Translations under genes and position numbers: made by a program
Notes under the pieces: model-generated
Seen by the model: only the letters and a program-made list of their open reading frames with translations
Told to the model about the DNA's origin: nothing
Database searches by the model: none
DNA from: Gracilaria domingensis
Lineage: Eukaryota > Rhodophyta > Florideophyceae > Gracilariales > Gracilariaceae
DNA: 64,000 nucleotides
Assembly (NCBI GenBank): GCA_022539475.1
Contig: VCMS01000010.1
Span: forward strand, 372,001 to 436,000
Reading direction: 5' to 3'
Shown here: piece after piece, positions 1-10,190 of the stretch
Layout of the letters: the number at the start of each line of letters is the position of its first letter
How positions within the stretch are numbered: position 1 is the first letter of the stretch

Positions 1-2325
1 AGGACGATACTGAACTCCTTCTGCTGTTACAGTGCGTCCGCAAAATTGAACTTCGCGTTCGAAAAATGTCGTTTTCTCGGAGTGTACCTTGAGTCCGATC
101 TCTTTGCAGACTAGTAGGAATGACTCAAGGTTGTCCAGTAACACCCTTTCTGTCTTGGCGTAGAAGAGGAATTCATCGATTCACTGTAGAAATTTGTCGA
201 CCCCACCTTCGAATTTGTGTGCGAGTACCGCTTGAAAGTGATTACCGGAGTCACTACCGCCTTGGAGTAGGCCTTTGGAAGAGTGAACTCCGATTGGTGT
301 CTGTATGGACATCATTTCCTGTGATTGCGGTGCCAATGAGACTTGCCAGTACCGATGAGCGAGGTCGACATTTGCAAAGCAAGTGCTTCTTGCCACTTCC
401 TGGAACTTGGATTCGAGGTGTGGCATGGCCGATTGGACTGGCACTGTGCGTGCGTTTGGTCTGCGGAGGTCTACTGTGAAGCGAAGCTTCGATGAACCTG
501 GTTTCGGAACGGCGAGGGCCGGCGAAGCCCACCGAGCCGATGGATTCTTGTAGATGGCTCCTACAGCCTCGAGTTCTCGAATGGTCTGCACGATAAAGTC
601 CCTCTGTTGGGGAGCATAACGTCGTTGAGGAGACCTATATGGTTTCGAGTTCTCGACGGGTGTGATTTAGAGAGGTGGAACGTCGACTGGTGGATCTTGC
701 CCCAGCTTGATGCGAAAGACGTCGCGGTAATCTTCGAGGAGTGAGGACACTCGCTCAATACCTTCCTGCGACATGCCGTTGCTGCGAGCTTCGTTCACGA
801 TCCGCTCGAACGCGTTGTCGATAGACTCCTTGCTGTCGGCTCCCATGCCTGCCGCCAAACATTCGGGCAACTCTATCAGGTCGTCATCCGAGTCCGTGTA
901 GGACAGACCTTGATACTTTGCGGGAGCAAATTTGAACTGTGCTGGGTTGAGATCGTTGACGTCTTGGTTGTGAATGTCCTCTCTAATGCGAATGAGGTGA
1001 TCTTGGAGGTTGAACCCAATCGAATTCAAGAATGGCCGCCCCAGAAGGATCTCATCCATCGGTTGATCGACAACGTAAAACTCGACACCCCGTACTCGAA
1101 CTGGGATGTTAGTACCAGGGAGATATATCGTGATTGTCAGCACGACAGTTCGTGAGGCGAAAACGGAAGTATCTCCATCGGTTTGAAAAGCTCCAGCAAG
1201 TGCGACAGGTTTCTGCAACGTCCGTACAGAGAGACCCTGTACAGCGTTTGTTACCTTGGTGAACAGGGTTTCGTCGATTGCGCTAAAGTCCGCGCCAGAG
1301 TCCCCAAGTAGAGTTTCAAACACTGCATTCTCGATAGCCACACGGAAGCGTCCAAAAGACTCGCTAGGAGCGGCACTGACCATTGAAGTTGACTGCTTCA
1401 TGGCCTTCGCTCTTTTTGTCCCCTTCTTACCGTAATGCTTCTCGAAGAGTTCTTTCTTCCGATCCGTCGAAGTGTTTGGGCAGTCCTTGAGACGATGAAT
1501 GCCGTGGCAGTCTTCGTTTAGACAAGGTTGGCTCCACTCAGTCTGCTTCCGCTTGCCGGAATGATGGGTCTGCTTGGTGGTTTGGCCGGAAGGCCTACTG
1601 TCAGCGCCGGATGATTTCTTCTCAACCCTGTCACCACGCGCGTTGTTGCGTAGGCTACGGGATTTCGAAGGGTTAAGGCGGGAGAGGGCGGCCTCAGTCA
1701 GAGAAATTTCGAGTGCAATGTTCGAGACTTCATCTTTGAAGAGCTTGATGTTGGCCAGCTGGTCCTTCTTCCAACCTCTTCGCAACATCTTGATACGCTT
1801 CTGAAGCACGTCAGTTTTGAACTTGTTGACAAGGCGATCAGTAAACTTCTTTGCCATGTCGACGTCCTTCAAAACCTTCTAAGCGTTGTTCTGATCCACG
1901 GCCGTGATAATTTCAATAATGAAATTAGCGACACCCCCAGCGGGATCCTCTTTGTTTGGTTTGAAAGAAACGGAACGAAGCGTAAAATCGATGCGCTCTG
2001 AAAGGTCTTTCGGGGTTGAAAGAGATGCCTTGTCAAACCAAGACTTGACCATGTCATCAGTGGCCTTTTCCACAGTAGTTGCCGCCTCAATTTCTCCCAT
2101 AATGCAAAGAGCATGAAGTGTTGGGGCGTCTACGACGTCCTTGATAGAGGCAAGAGAGAGTTTGGAAGCAACATCGCGATCCTTGTTGACGTCGTCTACC
2201 TTGGTGCGGTACGCAGCGTACTCGGTCTTAAATTCAATCAGAGACGGCTGATCTACTGTGTTGAGAAGTGGCGGCTGAATGACAGAAAGGACTCCGTAGT
2301 TTGAGGTAGCCATCGTTCGTTGCAC
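1..2325 (-). pseudogene. G1 Ty3/gypsy gag-protease-reverse transcriptase, decayed, runs off left edge
   Basis: One minus-strand frame runs from the Met at 2325 to the window edge and is broken by three stops: TAG at 1879-1881, TAA at 667-669 and TGA at 181-183. No indel is needed. In order it shows a gag-like N-terminus (2325-1879), a basic zinc-knuckle-like motif CLNEDCHGIHRLKDC near 1515, an aspartic protease active site GDSGADFSAID near 1290, a flap/alpha motif ILLGRPFLNSIGF near 1030, and then Ty3-type reverse transcriptase: the WASPALAVPKPG block near 520, the D-containing motif A FANVDLAHRYWQ near 340, and motif C where IDEF replaces the usual DD. The TGA at 181 stands where this family often has Trp. 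The protein would be the polyprotein of an LTR retrotransposon. Family assignment is firm; activity is excluded by the stops. Integrase and the 3' LTR would lie left of position 1. Confidence 0.85.
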
Positions 2326-2504
2326 GACATTTGAAATGTCTCACACTGTTGCTCTTTCGATAGAACAAAACGCTTTGTTGTTCAGTGTTGGACACCGCTG
2401 AATCGCGCGGCGAAAGACTCACGCAGGATCGTGGAGGGCACAACCGTCAGATCTTGCCTTGATCTTTTTCGGGTTGTCCCCACGAAGTTGGGAGCTTTTC
2501 TGTT
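2326..2504 (-). other. G1 5' leader, interrupted by the C1 insertion
   Basis: Non-coding leader of G1 between its gag start and the point where C1 inserted. The sequence resumes at 9887, on the far side of C1. The flanks CTGTT (2500-2504) and ATGTT (9887-9891) match at four of five positions and are the likely target-site duplication. Confidence 0.5.
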
Positions 2505-2834
2505 TGTCATGTAAACGTCAACGCAAGCGAAGGAATACTTTGTACAATCAAAGTAGCGTTGTTGTTGTAGTTTGAGAGGGAGCGTCTTTTCGCTTCCAAG
2601 CACTTCTTTACTTTTCAATAAAGAAACTATTCAAAACTACTTGTCCTCTTTCTTGGTCCTACGGGCGCGCGCGAGCGTGTTCTACTCATATGCTCTACAG
2701 AGCTAACAGGCCGCGAGGTCTGTGAGCTCCCCGTCGAATCTAGTGAGCTCGATCTCATATGTCGTCCAACGAGAAGGACGACGTCTTTGATTGAGCTCAC
2801 AGCACACACAGCACACACAGCGCGCAGCGCGACA
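2505..2834 (-). repeat. C1 3' LTR (330 bp)
   Basis: Direct copy of 9557-9886 with seven mismatches and no indel. It starts TGTC and ends GACA on the plus strand. On the minus strand it follows the polypurine tract at 2835-2844. Confidence 0.9.
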
Positions 2835-2844
2835 CTCCCTCCAT
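2835..2844 (-). other. C1 polypurine tract
   Basis: On the minus strand ATGGAGGGAG lies immediately before the TGTC start of the 3' LTR, the expected position of the plus-strand primer. This also fixes the orientation of C1. Confidence 0.7.
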
Positions 2845-3214
2845 CCACGGCAGTAGAGCTATGATGAAGCGAGCGTCGAGAGGTGGGACGCAAGCGGGGC
2901 GGAACGTGAATGACGTTGCGTGGCCGGTGGGGCGCTATGCGTAGCAAAGCGCACCAACCACCAGCAGTGCGAAAGAAAATGGTAGTGCCTAACAAAGTTG
3001 TGTATATAGCCAAACGGGCAGAACAGACTTCTCATACCAGCCCAGAAAGTATTGTCCAATGACAATGATGTTGGCGGTTCTGCCGCAAAAGAAGTGAAGA
3101 TACAAACAAAGGGACAGAGACAAACAAAACAATTAGAGACAAACAGGCACAAACAGACACAAACAGACACATTCGGAGCAGGACTGTGCAGTCAGTGACC
3201 AAATTGGGAACCGC

Positions 3215-3257
3215 AAAGGGTCAATCCGTTACTGCCCATAAAGGGTCAAGTCGTTAC
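3215..3257 (+). repeat. Two direct repeats upstream of the C1 antisense ORF
   Basis: AAAGGGTCAATCCGTTAC (3215-3232) and AAAGGGTCAAGTCGTTAC (3240-3257) differ by one base pair step and lie about 90 bp before the first ATG of the antisense ORF. Just upstream (about 3100-3175) is an ACAAACAGACAC-like low-complexity tract. They could be promoter elements for the plus-strand ORF; nothing in the sequence proves this. Confidence 0.45.
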
Positions 3258-3345
3258 GGAAGTGAGTGATGGGGCTAGAGCGACTGTACAAAAGCAGATT
3301 GTGTTCGGTGTCCGTGTTCGGAGCTGGCTGATCTTCCGCCTTTTG

Positions 3346-4464
3346 ATGTGGCAGAACGCACAGCGTACGACCCCCTCAGTCGTTGATCAGCGGAGTCAGG
3401 CACCGGCTAGACTCGCTGCGAGTGACGCCGCGTCCCGACCGTGCAAAGCGAGAGCAAGCGATACAGGGTCAGCTGTGACGATGTCAGACCGAAGCGCGGA
3501 GGTGAGAAGAAACCGTGCGACGAAAGCACCGCGTGGTGCTAACGCCGCTGGCAAAGGGCCAAGAAAAGCATCGAAAGCGGGTGGGGGTAGAGGTGGGGCG
3601 GATGCCCACACCTTGTCCAAGGAGCGAGGGGGCATCGAAAAATTCATGGCTTGGGACGGAACTAAAACAAAGAAGAAGGTGAGTAAGGGGCATTTTGTAG
3701 CAATGTCATCGGCGCAAAACGGGACGGAGTCGATGTTCCCGGTAGATATTGATACTTTGCAAACACGTGGTTTGCAGGGCGTGGGGTTCAATGTAACTGC
3801 AGAAACCGGCCTGGCGAAAGCAAATAACATGCCTCTGCCACCGAAGCCCCGAATTCATCGTTGCAATCGTCGGCGCGCCGGAGTTGTCATCAGGAATAAT
3901 GTGATAGGTTGGTGTATGAAGAATCCTGGTTTCTCCGTAACCAAAGTAGGTCCAGGAGCGAGGGGTTCAAGCGTGACGGCGAAGAAATTCTTGAAGGCGG
4001 GTGCAGGGCCACGGATTCGAAGCGGAAAGAGGGGGATGTGTTTGGTGCAAGCGATGGCGAATGCCTTGGTAAGGTTGTGTGGTGTCCATGTTGGGAAGAA
4101 AATGCAGGTGATGCTGGCGAAAGACGTTGGGGGCTTTCGGTCGATCGGAAGTATGCAACGGGTTGTGCACAGAATTGAGGGTGGAATCAACATGCAAAAG
4201 ATTACGTGTGGAGATTTCAAAAAGAACAAGTTCGCGTGGATGGGTTCACGTACGGAGGGGGTATATCTGGTGAGGATTCGGGTGCGCAATATTGTGGATC
4301 ACTGTGTTATGGTGGACGGTGGTCGACGTGAAATTATTGATAAAGAAGAGCGCCAGGCACTTCACCTATCGGAGAGAGCTCTTCGTGCGTGCGGCGGAGA
4401 TGAAGATTGTGAGAAAGCGTATGTAGCACAAGTGCGGAGAGTGTACTATTCCAAAACACAGTAA
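3346..4464 (+). CDS. Antisense ORF inside C1; possible papain-fold cysteine-protease-like protein
   Basis: An uninterrupted plus-strand ORF lies between pol (ends 4546 on the minus strand) and the 3' LTR. The frame is open from 3262. The first ATG is 3346 (372 aa); the ATG at 3481 (327 aa) has A at -3 and may be the real start. The N-terminal third is rich in Ala, Lys and Arg and low in complexity. The C-terminal half looks globular: GMCLVQAMANAL (Cys about residue 232), then DHCVMVDGGRREIIDKEE (His about 319, Asp about 332), then a segment with paired Cys. A Cys in a helix start followed by His and an acidic residue in a beta region resembles papain-fold or OTU-like cysteine proteases, but this is inference; no family could be tested. 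It is intact while its host element is full of stops. Alternatives are a captured host gene or a structural protein. Confidence 0.6.
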   Translation: MWQNAQRTTPSVVDQRSQAPARLAASDAASRPCKARASDTGSAVTMSDRSAEVRRNRATKAPRGANAAGKGPRKASKAGGGRGGADAHTLSKERGGIEKFMAWDGTKTKKKVSKGHFVAMSSAQNGTESMFPVDIDTLQTRGLQGVGFNVTAETGLAKANNMPLPPKPRIHRCNRRRAGVVIRNNVIGWCMKNPGFSVTKVGPGARGSSVTAKKFLKAGAGPRIRSGKRGMCLVQAMANALVRLCGVHVGKKMQVMLAKDVGGFRSIGSMQRVVHRIEGGINMQKITCGDFKKNKFAWMGSRTEGVYLVRIRVRNIVDHCVMVDGGRREIIDKEERQALHLSERALRACGGDEDCEKAYVAQVRRVYYSKTQ

Positions 4465-4545
4465 AGTAGCCATTCATCCACGAATTATCCATTGCTCCGG
4501 TGCAATTGAGAGGAAACCAGATATTAGAAGGTTGCGTAAACTGGC

Positions 4546-7524
4546 CTATTGCATCCTCTTAGTTAAACCATCAGCGATATTGAAGGAACTGCGCACAAAC
4601 CCAATGTCTGAGATGACTTTAGATTTAAAGCCCTCACGTGCAGCAGCTATGTCCAGCATCATGCGCTTCTCAGATGTGCGCGAGCCTTTCGATATGACGT
4701 CGAATAGAGATTTGCTGTCCGTGAATAACTGGACAGGGATCCTTTGGTTCAATATTGATTCTAACTCATTCGCTAGTGTTACCGCAATATCAAATAGGTC
4801 TGAAAAAGCGATGACTTCCTCGGCCATAGCGGATCGAGTAACGCGACGAGCCTTATAAGACTTGAAGCTAGTAGGTATAACAGCGCCAGTTGCATCGCCT
4901 AGTAGGCAAATGTGTCCTCGTTGTGACGAAAGGTCCGCATTGTTGGCGAAAGATGAATCCGAGTACCCGATGATGCGAAGAGTTTGCAGGTCAAGACGGG
5001 GGAATAGAATTGAAACAGGATTAGATTTTCCATAACGAATGCTTCTGTTCAGCTGAGAGATTACGGCGTGCTGTGATTTGGAGAACATGTCTTCTGTGAT
5101 TTGCGCCATTTGGGATATCTCGAAGAGGCAATCTGGACGAGAGTTTGCTAGCCATGCCAGCTTCATTCTCATGGACCGGAAAGTTGAAAAGCTCGCATCG
5201 GATTGGAGCTCCTCGAGCTTGCGCAAGTACCCATGTTGTTCCATTTGGATAGTGTTTTCGGGTCCATAGTCGAGAGCAAACCCGGTGAAGGTGCACGGAA
5301 GGGATTGTTCGTCAGTCATTTGGAACGTTTCTTTGCTTCGATCGGAAATGGATTTAAAGTACGAATTACCAGCATGTATCCAATCGTCTACATAACATCC
5401 TGACATGCCTTGTAGTAAATCGTGTTTCATAACGATATAGGGGGCGGGGTCCGACCGAAGTGCCGTCATTCCTAATTATTCCTTGTGGCGCTGATCAAGA
5501 GTCCGGTACCATAAATCACCAGACTCGCAAAGCCCGTACAAAGGTTTAAGTAGTTGGAGGCATTGGGAAGGTTCCAGCTTGAATTCTGGGACTGGCTTGG
5601 TGATGAATACTTCCCTAGAGAGAGGTTCGGCAGACTAGAGATAGGCCTGGCGGATATCCGATGTCCAGACCTTGAACCCGTGTAGTGCGGCAAGTGCGAG
5701 TAGTAGGCGTATGGATTGTGGTTGAAGTGTCGCAGAGTGGTGTACCATCATGTTCTTAAGTTTGTCCCGGTGCCCACCGATTACGTATCTTGCGCGGTAC
5801 TTAATTTGGCCATCTTCTGTCGACTTGATGGCGAAGACAAACCTCCACGGTAAACTGGTCGCGTCGAGAGGGACTTCCTCGCGCAAAATGATTTTGAAGG
5901 TTCCACGCTCCATGAGACCTCTAATCTCAGATTTCTTGGCCTCCGACATCTCCTTGGATTGAGTACGAGGATCGTTCTTACCGAGTATCTCCGTCAGAAA
6001 GCAGTAATTTTCTTGCGGGGAATTGAAGGAGGAGAGCGATTGGTTCAGTTCGTTGAAGAAGGAATTCGCAAGTCTTTCAGGTTCGTAATACTTCTTAACT
6101 TGTGCCAGCCCAAAGGGTTTAGCTGATCGAATCTTCACGTCCTGGACATAGACGAGTTTCTTGGATTCATCGATTGCATCAACGGTATAGGGTCTCATCC
6201 ACTCGCCGATTCGATTGTCCACGACCTTCTCCCTCCATACCAAGACTTTATCGCCGACTTGGTACGTCTGGTCTGCGGCACGTGGGATCTTGTGTCGCAA
6301 GGCTCGTTGTATTCGTAGCTTGGCCATTCCTTTTTGCATTTCATTGCGAGCTGTTGTTGCGATCTCGGCGCGACTGGCTAACGTAGCTCGCGGATCTGGT
6401 GTCTCAGAACGAGTGTGTACTGGCGGGTATTCGCTAAACACCAATGCGGAGGGGACGAGACCTTCAGGCTCAAGCGTGTCGTTCATGGACTTTACGGCAG
6501 TTGCCAATGCTAGCTCCGGTTCGGTTTGGGAGTCTTGCGCCATTATCTTACGGTACGTTTGGCGTAGCGGTTGGTTATATCGCTCTCCGATACCCAAACT
6601 TGAGTGAGCTTCGACACCACTCCTGTCGACTCGAATGTTCGATATTGATGCGATGTCAATGAAGAGTTTTCCAAAAGCGCTCCCTTGGTCAACAAGCATT
6701 CTGTTGGGGATGCCGGTGTAGATCGTGATCCAGCACGTGAGGATTTTCTTCCAGATCGTCTTTGTGGAGACGCCCGGTAGAAATGTTGCAGCGGAAAAGT
6801 GTATGGCCTCATCGACGACGTGAAGAATGGGCTTGCCGTCGATATACATGATATCGATGAGTACGCGTTCGTTAAAGCGTACATTCTCCGCGCGGAGGGA
6901 CACTCGAAAACGAGTCGGCGCGTTTTGGATCCTTTGGCACGGATCACATCGCTTGGTAAGATCTCTTAGAGTTACTAAAGTCTCGGGGGTGGCTTCGTCT
7001 GGCCTTGCCTTCTTGATGAGATTGAAAAGCTTCGTTGCAGAGGGGTGGAAGAAATGAAGATGTAGCTTATGAAGCTGTGCCCGGTTGAAGTATATCTTTG
7101 GTGGGAAGCGTATTTCCACGAAAACATGTCCACTCTTTGCTCTGCGAAGTGGGATGGACCAGTTATCGACGTATCGATCGGTTCCGTCTTCATTCGTGAT
7201 GCGCTCACGTTATGTCAGACAGTTCGCCACAGTGTCTGCGATTAGGGACTCACGATCCAGTATGTCCATGCCAAGAAGAGCTGGGATATCAGCGTGGACA
7301 ACATCTATGGTCACCCGGATGGAGGGGACGGTGGGAGGCGTGTCGAGTGGTAAAGTGATCTGCCCAATTGATTCGAATGAAGCGTCAGCGAACCTAAACC
7401 GCGTGTGGGATGGTAACCCACTAAGCTTGGGCACAGAGAGACCATTGCGGGCGAAGATGGGTCTAAGCTCCTTGATCCCTACGACTGAACGAGGGGCACC
7501 AATGTCGACACAGAATCCATGCAT
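4546..7524 (-). pseudogene. C1 pol: protease, integrase, reverse transcriptase, RNase H
   Basis: A single minus-strand frame with stops TAA 7210-7212, TAG 5635-5637 and TAA 5476-5478 and no frameshift. It is open upstream across the end of gag, in the -1 frame relative to it, so pol was probably made by -1 frameshifting. Domains in order are an aspartic protease (CVDIGAPRSVVG near 7505; LLGMDIL near 7270), a GAG-pre-integrase zinc region (HPSATKLFNLIKKARP near 7040, CDPCQR near 6950), an integrase core (MYIDGKPILHVVDEA near 6840), a copia RT (WTSDIRQAYL just before the TAG at 5635, where Gln is usual, and catalytic GCYVDDWIHAG near 5395) and RNase H (IGYSDSSFANNADL near 4970, LFTDSKSLFDV near 4740). 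The terminal NIADGLTKRMQ is the usual copia ending. Confidence 0.85.
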
Positions 7525-7685
7525 TCGGGAGCGATTGCGAGCTTGAGTGAGCTTTGCTACATGGATGTGAGTTATGTTAACTTTGATGGCGTTGTTTGTT
7601 AACTTGCGCCTTGGTATGGCACTTTGATGTGAAGCTGCCCATCGGCATGGGCGACGTAGCTGAGGCAGGATACTACGACGCCCTA

Positions 7686-9496
7686 TTAAAACTCCTGAGA
7701 CTGAGTTCCAGCTAAATTTCCGTCATTGATGGTCATTGAGGCAGACAGGTGGTTAGTAAACCATGCCTTGTCTATGGCTTCAATGTCGGTTGAGGCGGGT
7801 TGTGCTTCAACCCCAGTTAGCTCGTCGAACATTCGAACCTCTTCGGTGTTAGCCCTGTCATCCTCGCTTGATATCAGTGCGTCCTCAACGTGCTCTGTGT
7901 TCTCTCCCTCCATTGCCAAGACGAGATCCGAGACGATATGAACGGTGGGCTCTCCGCTTTTGATGCGCTGGCGGATGTGATTGCGGATTGAACCGGGCTT
8001 GCATCGGTGTCCTGGATTCCAGGGAGCATGGAATTTGTGGCACTCGTTACGACGACGACTCTCCTCGAAGGTTCTTAGGAGAGATTGCGAGCGAGAGGAA
8101 CGACCAAATTCCTTAGCCTCATTGCGAGGTGGATGCTTCCGTACAAACTTCGGGTTTCGATCATACTGCTGGTACAAAGTGTCTTCATCAATGAGATGAG
8201 TCTCTGTCCTTCAAGCGACCTCCTTAATCCCCTCCTCTAGTTGAAGATTCTCCCTTAGAGCAGTGATGAAACCATTGAAAGTATACTTAGAGGTCACAAT
8301 ATTGCTGTTGGGAAGCTTCGACCAGTCAAGACCGAGCACTGCCTTGCGAAGGTAGCCAATCTTGTAGTGTTCTGACCTGAAGTGTGGGGGACACTGTGGG
8401 GAAAGTTCCTCAATTACTGTCACTAGTTTCGTGAGACCTTCAGAGTGAGTGGTGAGCTCGTTCTCCCCCATGACTTTCTCAATGCGAAGCGTATTCAGAA
8501 TGCTGTACACTTGGAGCTGGCGGGAGTTGCTGTTGTACTCGGTGATCATCATGGTAGCCATTTGGTCGAAAGACATGTCATCACGCGTGTTTTGGAAGAA
8601 AAATGTGCGGGCTGGACCATCCAATACGTTCACAAAGTAGTCGGCCTTTTGTGCGGCAGTCAAACGATGCTGACGAGCACAGACATTGTAATCCCGGAGG
8701 GTTAGCTCGATAGATTGCGAAAGATCTCCTGTGAAACGGCTCTCCTTGAAGTGCTGCGTGACATAATTCGCCTTGAGGGTGTCCTCACCGTTGTAGGTGT
8801 TGCGGGCAGTTTCACTAGATGGGATGTTAGCCGGTACTTCCGCTTCGACCTCGGAGTGTTAGTGTCGAGGAGCACTGTCTGGTACTGGAACACCTTGTGC
8901 CTGGGGTGAGCCGGAACGGTGATGAGGAACAACGTTCATACCTGATCCAACTGGAGGCAGTATGTCCGTCAGGTTCCAAGCAGGTCCTTCATTCTCCTGT
9001 AGTACATCGGAAGTGCCGTGAAGGCGAGATGCTGAACGACTACGACGGTAGAGTTCCACAGCGGCCTTCATAGCGTCAAACGTTGCGTCCAAGAAATACA
9101 AGAACCATATGTGAGTGACGAGAGAGAGATTTGAAGTTTCACGAGACTCCAAGTGGAGGGACGAGATGATACCGGCTGGAACTTCATCAAGATCATACAA
9201 GGAGGCAACATCACGAACCATTGAACAGGAAACAATGGAGAATTGAAGAAGCTTGGAGCCATGATGCTTTCAGGGGAGGGTAAAAATCCTTTGAGGGTGG
9301 TTTCGACTTCCCCTTTGCGAGTGGCACTGAGCGGAATAGCGGAGCCAGACTCGTCTGCAACAGGGTAAATTGACAACGTAAAGTTGGCGACATCACGAAG
9401 CTGACGGCCAACTTCGGTCATGGGTTCAACCATGGTGACAGACCTCTTTAGACGATCGTATTTGGCCAACGTCTGAGAACGAGTAGTCGACGACAT
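7686..9496 (-). pseudogene. C1 gag, with frameshift and two stops
   Basis: Gag starts at the Met at 9496 just inside the 5' LTR. The frame shifts once between about 9300 and 9220, then runs to 7686 with stops TAA 8859-8861 and TGA 8211-8213. The middle part (8663-8211) is a helical capsid-like region. A knuckle-like motif CHKFHAPWNPGHRC lies near 8040, followed by an acidic C-terminus. Gag would coat the element RNA in virus-like particles. The frame is supported by protein-like composition on both sides of each stop and by position; the precise capsid family is not identified. Confidence 0.7.
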
Positions 9497-9556
9497 GATT
9501 TGCAGAAAGTATACACCACAAGTTGGAGCTGCGTAAGACGTCTACTGAATCCGGAT

Positions 9557-9886
9557 TGTCGTGTAAACGTCAACGTAAGCGAAGGAATACTTTGTACAAT
9601 CAAAGTATCGTTGTTGTTGTAGTTTGAGAGGGCGCGTCTCTTCGCTTCCAAGCACTTCTTTACTTTTCAATAAAGAAACTATTCAAAACTACTTGTCCTC
9701 TTTCTTGGTCTTACGGGCGCGCGCGAGCGTGTTCTACTCATATGCTCTACAGAGCTCACAGGCCGCGAGGTCTGTGAGCTCCCCGTCGAATCTAGTGAGC
9801 TCGATCTCATATGTCGTCCAACGAGAAGGACGACGTCTTTGATTGAGCTCACAGCACACACAGCACACACAGCGCGCAGCGCGACA
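9557..9886 (-). repeat. C1 5' LTR (330 bp)
   Basis: Partner of 2505-2834, 7 of 330 sites different. On the minus strand the first internal bases are ATCCGGATTCAG. There is no TGG, so the primer-binding site is not the usual complement of a tRNA 3' CCA end. Confidence 0.9.
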
Positions 9887-9896
9887 ATGTTTGCCC

Positions 9897-9929
9897 CTTG
9901 TTGACTCAGTTGTCAGCTGAGTCAACAAG
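9897..9929. repeat. Perfect 13-bp hairpin
   Basis: CTTGTTGACTCAG (9897-9909) is followed by a 7-base loop and its exact reverse complement (9917-9929). It overlaps the inferred LTR end of G1. Confidence 0.8.
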
Positions 9930-10190
9930 TGATTGCTATCTCACGACAGAAACTTGCGTCAGCGCGTAGACACGCAATACGTTCCTCACGCAAGACTATC
10001 ACTAAAGCGTTAAATACAGTGCACTGTACACGAGTACACAGTAGCACAGCAAATGCGCAAATATACACGCGCATATGCGCGCATGCTCAATCGAGCTGCT
10101 GAAAACATACATCACTTCGTTCTAAGAGTACTTAGTAGAACGAGTCGTTTAGATTATATTCTCGACTATTCTAGCTAGAGTTTGTCGACA
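9899..10190 (-). repeat. Putative 5' LTR of G1 (about 292 bp)
   Basis: After C1 and five bases of duplicated target the sequence resumes. TGTTGAC at 9899 and GTCGACA ending at 10190 are near-inverted ends typical of an LTR, in the position expected for the G1 5' LTR. The segment has ACGCGCATATGCGCGC-like alternation near 10060-10085. The second LTR would lie outside the window, so the boundaries are unproved. Confidence 0.35.

Larger units (their letters stand above)
2505..9886 (-). mobile_element. C1: Ty1/copia-type LTR retrotransposon with antisense ORF, nested in G1
   Basis: The element is bounded by two 330-bp direct repeats that begin TGTC and end GACA, perfect short inverted ends. The order on the minus strand is 5' LTR (9557-9886), gag (9496-7686), protease-integrase-RT-RNase H (7524-4546), a plus-strand ORF (3346-4464), a polypurine tract and 3' LTR (2505-2834). 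Integrase lies before reverse transcriptase, which defines the copia order. The LTRs differ at seven sites by eye. Gag and pol carry at least five nonsense codons and one frameshift, so the copy is dead, but the antisense ORF is open throughout. It sits inside the leader of G1. Confidence 0.85.
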
